Shown here piece by piece: positions 52,050 through 59,653 of a stretch of 64,000 bases of DNA. The stretch is from NCBI RefSeq assembly GCF_004054195.1, contig NZ_SBIW01000003.1, positions 744,001-808,000 of the forward strand. Direction: 5' to 3'. The notes under the pieces are model-generated. The model saw only the letters and a program-made list of their open reading frames with translations. It was not told where the DNA came from and made no database searches. This DNA is from Mucilaginibacter gilvus (GTDB lineage: Bacteria; Bacteroidota; Bacteroidia; Sphingobacteriales; Sphingobacteriaceae). Positions within the stretch are counted from its first letter, which is position 1; every line of letters begins with the position of its first letter. The translations under genes were made by a program, and so were the position numbers.

Positions 52050-52361
52050 TCAATAGGAAAACGTCTCTACATGCAACACTTTTTCCTCGTATTGCAAAAG
52101 GTATTTAGCATCCTCCGGGTAATACTTGGCCTTCTCGTAGTCGTCACCGGCGAATTTTTTGATATCCTCGTATGATTGCCATTTGGTGACGGTCCAAAAA
52201 TGGCAAACATCGTCCTCCGGTTTTCTCCATACTTCAGTGGAAAGGTTCCCTTCGGTATTTTTATAATCTGTTAAACCGCTTTCCTCCAAAAAGGTAAAGT
52301 AAGCATCGCTGTGTTCAGCTTTTGTGGTGCCGTGCCAGATGCGGGTAATAATTTCAGGCAT
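52050..52361 (-). CDS. Antibiotic biosynthesis monooxygenase (ABM) domain protein
   Basis: A 103-residue protein with the ABM ferredoxin-like fold: PEIITRIWHGTTKAEHSDAY, CHFWTVTKWQSYEDIKKFAG, and YEEKVLHVETF at the end. ABM proteins act as small monooxygenases or heme/quinone-binding dimers, and function varies. The ATG at 52361 begins at the first strand. Alone on the minus strand between a transporter and the acetolactate decarboxylase gene. Confidence 0.75.
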   Translation of the reverse strand: MPEIITRIWHGTTKAEHSDAYFTFLEESGLTDYKNTEGNLSTEVWRKPEDDVCHFWTVTKWQSYEDIKKFAGDDYEKAKYYPEDAKYLLQYEEKVLHVETFSY

Positions 52362-52518
52362 GTGTAATAGATTCTTTTTTTGATGTTTATAGCTTCCCCG
52401 CTGTTCAATAAGCCCGCCCGGCATACCACAACGAGAGCGTATTTAAAACGCCCATAATCGCATTAATATTTTCATAGCGTGCCATTTATAAATATATTAG
52501 GCCATATTTCACAACCGC

Positions 52519-53298
52519 ATGAAAACCTTATTCGCATTATTTTTCTCCCTGCTTACCTTGCAGCTAAACGCGCAGCATAAAAAATATAATCAATTCTATC
52601 AATACGGCATTGCCGATGCATTTTTGGCCGGGCTTTATCACGGTACTTTAACCGTGAAGGAAATGAAGCCACACGGCGACTTCGGACTGGGCGCTCCAGA
52701 TATGCTTGATGGTGAACTGATGATACTCAACGGCAAAGTTTACCAGAGCCGCTCAACCGGTGTTACCACCGTTATGCCCGATACTGCAAAAGTGCCACTG
52801 GTACTAACTACCAACTTTAAAGCGGATACTGTATTTTACATCAATACAGTTGCAGATAAAAAGGGAACCTTCGCCCAAATAGATCAATACCTTACCAAAG
52901 CTAATGGCCTGTACGCTATCCGTATCACCGGCGATTTTGCTTTGGTAAAAACACGGGCTTTCCCACCGGTAGAGAAAGAACCATTTTTGCCTTTGGCCAG
53001 CATGCTGGATCGTCAAAAGTTTTTCACTACCGAAAATGTTAGCGGCACGCTGATGGGTTTTAAACTCCCAAGCTATTTAAACAGCGTAACCATTGCCGAT
53101 TATCATTTTCATTTCCTCAGCGCCGATAAAACTAAAGGTGGCCACGTTACCGATGTTAAGGTGACCAGGGTAAAGGTGGAGATAGCTAATTTAACGGGCA
53201 TGAACATTGAGATACCACAGGATGCCTACTACCAAAATTTCGACTTTAAAACCGTTAAAAAAGGTGACGCGCTAAAGGCCGAAACCGGTATAAAATAA
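52519..53298 (+). CDS. Secreted alpha-acetolactate decarboxylase
   Basis: A 259-residue protein with a signal peptide (ends LQLNAQ) and an AlsD/BudA domain. Key stretches are HGDFGLGAPDMLDGELMILN, YQSRSTG and the zinc/active region DYHFHFLSADKTKGGHVTDV with clustered histidines. The enzyme turns acetolactate into acetoin and CO2. In most bacteria it is cytoplasmic and next to acetolactate synthase; here it is exported and alone. Its context gives no pathway. Start ATG 52519 sits directly before the signal. Confidence 0.85.
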   Translation: MKTLFALFFSLLTLQLNAQHKKYNQFYQYGIADAFLAGLYHGTLTVKEMKPHGDFGLGAPDMLDGELMILNGKVYQSRSTGVTTVMPDTAKVPLVLTTNFKADTVFYINTVADKKGTFAQIDQYLTKANGLYAIRITGDFALVKTRAFPPVEKEPFLPLASMLDRQKFFTTENVSGTLMGFKLPSYLNSVTIADYHFHFLSADKTKGGHVTDVKVTRVKVEIANLTGMNIEIPQDAYYQNFDFKTVKKGDALKAETGIK

Positions 53299-53300
53299 AC

Positions 53301-53332
53301 AAAGCCTCCCCAAAATAACAGAAAGGCTTTTG
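53301..53332 (+). terminator. Weak terminator after the decarboxylase gene
   Basis: AAAGCCT (53301-53307) and AGGCTTT (53324-53330) pair around a 16-base loop and are followed by TTTTG-like sequence. It lies 2 bases after the stop codon. Confidence 0.45.
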
Positions 53333-53351
53333 CCATAGTATAAATATAGGG

Positions 53352-53720
53352 TTAAAGGATGTAAAAAACTTTATCCTGCTCACAGGCGGTTTTGGCCAGT
53401 GGGATAGCCTCCAGATTACTATCGTTCAGCATCTGGTTTCTAAAATGATCAGCGTCATCGTTGCCGCTATCCAAAAAAGTAATAAGCTGGCGGGTTAGCG
53501 ATCTCGATTCGTTCACGATGGCACCCAGATGCCCCGGGCTTCCCACCAGCGGTCGTACGCCTGGTTAGAGCGAAAGGCCAGCAGTAGCGATATAATGGTA
53601 GCCAGGATGGATGGCACCTCTGTAGGTATAGAGATGCGCAGATGAGGGAAAAAATGGTGGAAAGCCGCTATCAAAATAGCATACCAGTTTCGCTTAATCC
53701 TCTACCAGCAGTATCTTCAT
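53352..53720 (-). pseudogene. Bestrophin-family channel relic fused to a response-regulator start
   Basis: From 53720 the minus strand opens with MKILLVED and stops, like the first residues of a receiver domain. In another frame it then reads SIPTEVPSILATIISLLLAF and RSNQAYDRWWEARGIW, a recognisable bestrophin-type (UPF0187) segment. After a missing G near 53535 it continues as GAIVNESRSLTRQLITFLDS to a point near 53420. The rest (SNLEAIPLAKTACEQDKVFY) does not look like bestrophin. Most of the channel is absent. Two broken joins make this a decayed, mosaic pseudogene. Confidence 0.6.
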
Positions 53721-53810
53721 CCGTGCAAATATAATTTAACCGGGGCAACAAAAAACAGGGTGGAGGGTTTTAAAAGGCGGATTTTATGATTTTGACGGGC
53801 ATTATGCGAC

Positions 53811-53947
53811 GAGGGACTCACCCCGACGGCACTACATGCGTCGAACCTTTCTCATTCCGAAAGAGGGTGTGAAGAATAATATTCCGGAACATATAACCGC
53901 CATATCTCCCCCTCTTTCGGAACGAGAGAGGGGGCGGGAGTGAGTCG
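53811..53947. repeat. GACTCACCCC / GAGTGAGTC inverted repeat
   Basis: The outer arms GGGACTCACCCCGAC and GGCGGGAGTGAGTCG are near-complementary. The inner arms include CTCATTCCGAAAGAGGG and CCCTCTTTCGGAACGAGAG. The element lies in the 370-base gap before the kinase cluster and is of a dispersed Bacteroidota type. The remaining gap (53948-54090) shows no gene; it should hold the promoter of the kinase cluster, but no clear -33/-7 pair is seen. Confidence 0.6.
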
Positions 53948-54090
53948 AATCGCAAAACGGACACTACCACTTGAAAATAGCAGGTAATGCCCGGCCATTA
54001 CCCTCCCAACAAAATCTTCCACCCCACCACTTTACAATCTCGTTCTGCTATAGTCTATATATCCGTCCGTTGAGTATATTAGCAACATAA

Positions 54091-55479
54091 ATGAGCAAAG
54101 TATTTACCATTGCAGAAGGCTTGGAAAACCTCGGTGCGTTGCGTAGCGGCGGGCAGGGGTCGGTATATAAAGGGAAACGAACCGGCGCCATCTACTCCGC
54201 TATCAAGCTCATTCCAACGCCGATCTATGCCGAGAACGAAGACGATAAGAACTATCGGAATTTCCAAAATGAAGTTGCCAAGCTGCAAAAGGTAAATGAG
54301 ATACCCAACCCTAACATTGTAAAGATACTAAGCTCAGGCTTGACAGAAAGCGGATCGTTCCCATTCATCGAAATGGAATTTATTGATGGGCCCGACCTGA
54401 GCGAGCTCCTACTGCCGCCGCACCAAAAAATCTTCACGCTGAAAGAAACGCTAAAAGTTGCCGACCAGCTCGCCAGCGCCCTTGCGCATTGTCACCGCCT
54501 TGGGGTAAAACATGGCGACTTGAAAAGCAATAACGTAAAATATAACATCCACAGCGGCAATTATGTGCTGCTTGATTTTGGCCTCGCTATCATGACCGAG
54601 GAGCAGCGGCGCAGCAGTATGCGAAACGCTGGCGCGGTAGAATTTATGGCACCTGAGCAGTACGACGGCAAAATGCTGCTGCAAACCGATATTTACAGCT
54701 ACGGCGTTATATTGTACGAATTATTGGCAGGCGAGGTGCCCTTTGTATTAACCGGCGACGGCGAAAACGGCCGCAACGCCGTAATGCTGAAACACATGGA
54801 ATCGCCTGTTCCAGATCTGCTGGAAAAACGCCGTGCCAACCTGCCCGATACCTGGATACAGCAAAAGAAAGCCAGCGAAATGCAGGTGCCCGACTGGATG
54901 CTGAAAGTAGTGGCCAAATGCCTGGAGAAAAAAACTGAAGCGCGTTTCACCGATGCGCTGGAGCTTTATGAAGCCCTGTCGGTACATCAAACCCGGATGG
55001 AGCCGATAGCGCCTGTTGGTGAAACGGATAAGCAATATGTCGATATAGAATGGTCCTTAAAATTGCAGCTCATCAAAAACCAGTTACAAGACAGGCTGAT
55101 CTCGGAGATGATACTGCTTTACAACACAAACCCATCCGCCACCCTGGCCGATGAGAACAAAGCCTACTACCTGCACGACCAGGTAAAACTCCACCATAGC
55201 CGTTTGAATGAATTGCTGCGCGAAAACGGAAAGGCGGATAAGCTGCGCGAAGACGATATCCAAGCGGCGATGGATAAAATACAGGAGACCGAACTTTTAG
55301 CGCGTCCATCAAAATTATATGTCTCCAAAATAGCACTCTATGGTTTGCTGGCAGCACTTGGAGCCTTACTGTTCACCACCATTTTGTTGTGGCAGGTTTA
55401 CAAGCATGACGCAACGGCCATGAAAATTATGAGCCATATTTCAACAGTTCTAAAAAGCGTTTTTTCGAGCAAAAAATAG
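54091..55479 (+). CDS. Membrane Hanks-type Ser/Thr protein kinase, first paralogue
   Basis: A 462-residue kinase. The cytoplasmic catalytic domain (about 10-300) has the glycine loop SGGQGSVYKG (19-28), ATP-binding K39, helix-C E61, HGDLKSNN (141-148, catalytic D143) and DFG (162-164). HGD replaces the usual HRD, so it is a non-RD kinase that may not need activation-loop phosphorylation. A helical region (about 330-400) follows, then one membrane helix (about 410-432), and a short extracytoplasmic end. No PASTA or other sensor domain is attached. First gene of the cluster that ends with the SEDS-PBP fusion. Confidence 0.9.
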   Translation: MSKVFTIAEGLENLGALRSGGQGSVYKGKRTGAIYSAIKLIPTPIYAENEDDKNYRNFQNEVAKLQKVNEIPNPNIVKILSSGLTESGSFPFIEMEFIDGPDLSELLLPPHQKIFTLKETLKVADQLASALAHCHRLGVKHGDLKSNNVKYNIHSGNYVLLDFGLAIMTEEQRRSSMRNAGAVEFMAPEQYDGKMLLQTDIYSYGVILYELLAGEVPFVLTGDGENGRNAVMLKHMESPVPDLLEKRRANLPDTWIQQKKASEMQVPDWMLKVVAKCLEKKTEARFTDALELYEALSVHQTRMEPIAPVGETDKQYVDIEWSLKLQLIKNQLQDRLISEMILLYNTNPSATLADENKAYYLHDQVKLHHSRLNELLRENGKADKLREDDIQAAMDKIQETELLARPSKLYVSKIALYGLLAALGALLFTTILLWQVYKHDATAMKIMSHISTVLKSVFSSKK

Positions 55480-55647
55480 CGCTAAAAGAAAGAAAAACGA
55501 CCAAAAAATCGAGTAAAAAGGTAAAAAAAGGGAAATTTTAGCAAGTAATTTTTCATTATTTTGTGTTCGTCACAACAAAGCGGCTACTTTATTGTAATTT
55601 CATAGTAGGTTCACCGTTATACGGGCAATGGTAATTTAACACAATAA

Positions 55648-57045
55648 ATGAGTAAAGTATTTACAATAGTAGAGGGCTTGGAAAACCTTGGCGCACTGCG
55701 CACAGGCGGCCAGGGTTCAGTATATAAAGGCAAGCGAACGGGTACCATTTATTCGGCAGTAAAACTGATACCAACACCCATCCACACCGAAAGCGGCGAT
55801 GATAAAAACTACCGAAATTTTCAGAACGAGGTCGCCAAACTACAGAAAGTCAACGAGATACCAAATCCAAACATCGTAAAGATATTAAGTTCGGGCGTTA
55901 CCGAAAGCGGCTCTTTTCCATTTATTGAGATGGAGTACATCGATGGCCCCGATCTGAACGAACTCCTCGCGCCACCCCACGAAAAGATTTTCACACTTAA
56001 AGAATTACTTAAGGTAGCTGATCAATTAGCCTGTGCATTAGCGCATTGCCATAAAGTAGGGGTTAAGCACGGTGATATAAAAAGCAATAACGTAAAGTAT
56101 AATATCCATACGGGCAACTACGTTCTGCTCGATTTTGGTTTGGCCATCATGAGCGAAGAACAGCGCCGCAGCAGCATCCGCCATGCGGGTGCCGCCGAGT
56201 TTATGGCACCGGAGCAGCACGAAGGTAAAATGCTGTTACAAACGGATGTATATAGTTATGGGGTTATACTTTACGAACTGCTTACCGGCGATGTACCCTT
56301 CCCATTGACTGGCGAGGGCGATACCGGCCGCAACGCCGTAATGCTGGGCCACATGGAATCTGAAGTGCCCGACCCTATAAAAGCCCGCAAGCTAAACCTT
56401 CCGGAAGGATGGGCCGAACAAAAACTTCGTCAGGAGATGCAAGTTCCGGCATGGCTTATTAACCTCATTAGCAAATGTTTACAGAAAAAACCTGAAGACC
56501 GTTATGCCGATGGGCAGGAACTGCACGATGCCATTGTTACAGGCAGCATCTCGGCTTCAGCGGGAAGCGGCAGTGTTGGCGGTGTATCAAAAGCCAACAT
56601 AGAAGCGCTAAAAGCCGAGAATAAAAAACTGCAGCAGCAGGTACTGGAACTCCAATCTGAAAACCAGGACGCAGATGGAGATGCACCTGCCGTGCCGGAT
56701 GACGAATCGAAAATGATAGTATCTAAGCTGGCATTCAACGCGTTAGTAGCTTTACTGGTATTGTTTGTTGGTTTTTCTGTATATGCCGCATTTTACAAGA
56801 AAGATGCCCGGCTGCCCAAGGCTACTACCTCTCAGGATTCCCTGCAAACGGTGCAGGATACAAGCCAAATGGCTAACCCGCAACAAGATGTACCTGCGAA
56901 CCAGGTTTACAAAGAACGTCGACAACGCGCTGATTCTTTAAAAAGAGTGCGCGATAGCCTGATAAAAGCTACTATTGACAGCACCACTGCTGCACGGGCG
57001 GCAGCAAGGGACAGTGCAACAATAGATACATCGTCCAAGCCATAA
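55648..57045 (+). CDS. Membrane Hanks-type Ser/Thr protein kinase, second paralogue
   Basis: A 465-residue kinase whose first 290 residues closely match the upstream kinase (K39, D143, DFG 162-164, again HGD instead of HRD), so the pair arose by duplication. After the kinase domain come a short coiled coil (IEALKAENKKLQQQVLELQS), one membrane helix (about 353-378) and an extracytoplasmic tail. The tail is about 85 residues, rich in Ser, Thr, Ala, Gln and charged residues (DSLKRVRDSLIKATI). The tail differs from the first kinase, so the two probably sense different signals or pair as heterodimers. The 168-base gap before it may hold its own promoter. Confidence 0.9.
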   Translation: MSKVFTIVEGLENLGALRTGGQGSVYKGKRTGTIYSAVKLIPTPIHTESGDDKNYRNFQNEVAKLQKVNEIPNPNIVKILSSGVTESGSFPFIEMEYIDGPDLNELLAPPHEKIFTLKELLKVADQLACALAHCHKVGVKHGDIKSNNVKYNIHTGNYVLLDFGLAIMSEEQRRSSIRHAGAAEFMAPEQHEGKMLLQTDVYSYGVILYELLTGDVPFPLTGEGDTGRNAVMLGHMESEVPDPIKARKLNLPEGWAEQKLRQEMQVPAWLINLISKCLQKKPEDRYADGQELHDAIVTGSISASAGSGSVGGVSKANIEALKAENKKLQQQVLELQSENQDADGDAPAVPDDESKMIVSKLAFNALVALLVLFVGFSVYAAFYKKDARLPKATTSQDSLQTVQDTSQMANPQQDVPANQVYKERRQRADSLKRVRDSLIKATIDSTTAARAAARDSATIDTSSKP

Positions 57046-57128
57046 ACAACATTAAAATATAGGTGAACAGGCAAAAACATCTTTTACAGTTTTATGTTCA
57101 GTAATCATATTTGAATCTTACATCACAA

Positions 57129-58091
57129 ATGGAATCAAAACCAAATTTTTGGCAGCGTATAGGTATACAGGATTGGTTTCTGACCAACGAGAGCACCGGC
57201 GTAAACGGCAAAATTCCCGCGCTTACACCCGATAGCGTTTACAGCTACATCGTCGAAAAATTTCAGGACTCTATAAAAGGTCTCTCCTTTGCCGACCGTG
57301 TAGTTTTTTACCATGAATTCATCATCAGCTTTAACGCAGACGACTACAAGGAATTCATCGAAAACAAGCAGGGTTTATTCGGCCTTATCGTACAGGAAAC
57401 GGTAAAAAAATTCTACGAGATCCTGAAAGAATACCGTGTCGCCGGCAAAAAAGTAGAGCCGTCCGGTTCAAAATGGGTCTTCCGTCTCGTATCGCACCCG
57501 GATTATCAGCGTGGGGATAAAGGCTTCATGGGCAAGCTGTTACCCGATAATAATAACCAGCCTGCCAAAAAGGAAGAAAACCTGCGGGTAACCTTCATTC
57601 CGCGCCAAACGGGTATCGCTCAAACCTTTGATGTAAACCAGGATATCCTAAAAGGCTTTATCTACTACAGCGAGGGTTACTTTGAAATTCCTTACCAGGA
57701 AGACCTGGAATACAGCGAAAAAGAAGCTATCAAGCAAGATAAAAAGAGCATCGCCCGATTTGAAACCATCATCCCGGATAAACAGTTCGCCGGTAAAAAG
57801 GTGGAATACCTGATGAAGGATGACGATATCATCGTATCCGGCAGTGATGAAGAACGTGAGGAGCAAAGCGTGTTTAAAATTCCGAGCGAATGGGTAAATA
57901 CACCGCATTTACAGGTACGCTTTAACAAAGCGGATGCTAAATTCTACCTGGCGTCCTTCGGCGAAATGACCACACTGAACGAAATGGCGGTGCCCACCAG
58001 CGATATCAACTCACCAAAATGGGTGGAACTGCCGGTAAATTCCCGCATATTACTGAATGGCATTATTGGCTTAAACCTGTTTAAATCGTAA
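57129..58091 (+). CDS. FHA-like / FhaA-like adaptor protein (putative)
   Basis: A 320-residue soluble protein. The N-terminal part (about 25-135, LSFADRVVFYHEFIISFNAD, LFGLIVQETVKKFYEILKEY, WVFRLVSHPDY) recalls in size and pattern the FhaA N-terminal domain (DUF3662). The C-terminal part (about 165-320) has the beta-sandwich rhythm of an FHA domain, with an RFNKADAKFYLASFGEMTTL segment. The classic phospho-threonine-binding Arg/Ser/Asn set is not clear, so binding may be lost. It lies between the kinases and the phosphatase, where Actinobacteria have fhaA. Assignment is tentative. Confidence 0.5.
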   Translation: MESKPNFWQRIGIQDWFLTNESTGVNGKIPALTPDSVYSYIVEKFQDSIKGLSFADRVVFYHEFIISFNADDYKEFIENKQGLFGLIVQETVKKFYEILKEYRVAGKKVEPSGSKWVFRLVSHPDYQRGDKGFMGKLLPDNNNQPAKKEENLRVTFIPRQTGIAQTFDVNQDILKGFIYYSEGYFEIPYQEDLEYSEKEAIKQDKKSIARFETIIPDKQFAGKKVEYLMKDDDIIVSGSDEEREEQSVFKIPSEWVNTPHLQVRFNKADAKFYLASFGEMTTLNEMAVPTSDINSPKWVELPVNSRILLNGIIGLNLFKS

Positions 58092-58095
58092 AAAC

Positions 58096-58194
58096 ATGTC
58101 GCAAATATTATCCATAGGCTTATTGGTAATGGTGGTTTGCCTGCTGGTAACACACTTTATCGATATTAAAAACTCCGGTAAAACTAATGGCTGA
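58096..58194 (+). CDS. 32-residue single-helix membrane peptide
   Basis: The open frame MSQILSIGLLVMVVCLLVTH continues FIDIKNSGKTNG before TGA. It starts 4 bases after the FHA-like gene stop and overlaps the PP2C start by 8 bases, so it is embedded between two tightly linked genes. It has one hydrophobic helix and a short charged C-terminus. Such placement and a good membrane helix suggest a real small protein that may pair with the membrane kinases or phosphatase. It is too short for a family match. Confidence 0.5.
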   Translation: MSQILSIGLLVMVVCLLVTHFIDIKNSGKTNG

Positions 58195-59653
58195 AAACTT
58201 TTTTGGATTAACGGATACCGGTAAGGTACGCAGCAATAACGAGGACACCTTTATTGCCCAGCGCTTAAGAAGCCAACTCATTTTGGCCAGCGTTATAGAC
58301 GGCGTAGGAGGCTACAACGGCGGCGAAGTTGCCGCGGCCATAGCCCGCGAACAAATGTTAGATTACCTGAGCGATAAGCAAAGCGATCCAATCCCGGCGA
58401 TGATAGAGTCGTTTAAGTTGGCCAATAACGCTATCTCCGCCAAAAAGCAGGAAGTGAAGGAGTTGGACAGCATGGCCTGCGTGGCTACTATGGCGTTGGT
58501 AGATATTCAAAACAATCTGTTTTACTATGCCCACGTGGGCGATACACGACTGTATTTGCTGCGCGATACCACGCTGGTGAAGATCTCCAAAGACCATTCC
58601 TTCGTGGGTTTCCTCGAAGATTCGGGTCGTCTTACGGAGAAGGAAGCGATGGATCACCCTAAACGCAACGAGATTAACAAGGCACTGGGTTTTACCACCC
58701 AGATAGATGCCGACGAGAGTTTTGTAGAAACCGGGCAATCGCCATTTTTACCCGGCGATATGTTGCTGCTATGCAGCGACGGGCTTACCGATATGGTGAA
58801 CAAAGGCGATATTACCGATATCATCACCCAAAAGGTCTCCCTGCAGGAGAAGGCCACCCGGTTGATACAAGCGGCCAATAAAAACGGCGGGCACGATAAT
58901 GTTACCGTTGTGCTGGTGCAGAACGATAAAGCATCTGCAAACCAGGTACAAACCGCACCAACTGTCGACATAAAAAAAAACGCTGAACCAGCCGTTGAGA
59001 TAAAAAAAGAACATCAGGCTGTTAAAGCCGTTATAAACCCTGAAAAGCAGAAAGCTATGCCTGATAAAAAAAGCAACTTACTGAGTGTGATACTTACCAT
59101 ATTATGCTTAGCATTTTTGGGTGCCGCTGTGTATTATTACCTGCAATGGCAAAAGGAAATAAACAAGCCGATTGCAGAGCAAACGGCCGCGGTTACCCCC
59201 AAAAAAACTCCCCGCAACCAGCAAGAGATCCAACTGCAAAATGCCATTAATATGGCTAAAGGAGATACGCTTACGCTTGTTGATACTCTTTTTAAACAGC
59301 CAATTATCATTAGTGACACGTTGGATATCAACAAATTACGCCTGTTTATAAAAGTAAAAGGCAACTTAACTTTACAATGCGATACTGCCTACAAAGGTCC
59401 CGCGTTTTCCGTGTTTAAAGGTGCTAAAGCTATTGGCTTAGAGAACATTAAACTGCAAGGTTTTACGGTGGGCATAAGTACCAATAATACCGACCTGCAC
59501 CTTAAAAACGTACAATTTGTAAACTGCAATACCCCTGTGCTGCGTTCATTTACGCTGCCGGCCGGCAAACCCGTTACCGAGGGCTTCCCGGTTACTGTCC
59601 TATATGCCGATTCTGTAAGTAAATCCCCAAAACCTGCCAATGGAACAAGGTAA
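58187..59653 (+). CDS. PP2C-type Ser/Thr phosphatase with membrane helix and extracytoplasmic domain
   Basis: A 488-residue protein. The PP2C domain (about 1-250) has metal-binding residues in VRSNNEDTF (E19/D20), VIDGVGGYNGGE (D38), CSDGLTDMV and GGHDNVTVVLV. A linker follows, then a membrane helix (about 296-318, VILTILCLAFLGAAVYYYL). The C-terminal outer region (about 340-470) has rung-like repeats (KLRLFIKVKGNLTLQCD, GLENIKLQGFTVGIS, DLHLKNVQFVNCN) suggesting a small right-handed beta-helix. It is the natural counterpart of the two kinases, like PstP in Actinobacteria, but with an outward-facing beta-helix. It overlaps the SEDS-PBP gene by 14 bases. Confidence 0.9.
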   Translation: MAENFFGLTDTGKVRSNNEDTFIAQRLRSQLILASVIDGVGGYNGGEVAAAIAREQMLDYLSDKQSDPIPAMIESFKLANNAISAKKQEVKELDSMACVATMALVDIQNNLFYYAHVGDTRLYLLRDTTLVKISKDHSFVGFLEDSGRLTEKEAMDHPKRNEINKALGFTTQIDADESFVETGQSPFLPGDMLLLCSDGLTDMVNKGDITDIITQKVSLQEKATRLIQAANKNGGHDNVTVVLVQNDKASANQVQTAPTVDIKKNAEPAVEIKKEHQAVKAVINPEKQKAMPDKKSNLLSVILTILCLAFLGAAVYYYLQWQKEINKPIAEQTAAVTPKKTPRNQQEIQLQNAINMAKGDTLTLVDTLFKQPIIISDTLDINKLRLFIKVKGNLTLQCDTAYKGPAFSVFKGAKAIGLENIKLQGFTVGISTNNTDLHLKNVQFVNCNTPVLRSFTLPAGKPVTEGFPVTVLYADSVSKSPKPANGTR

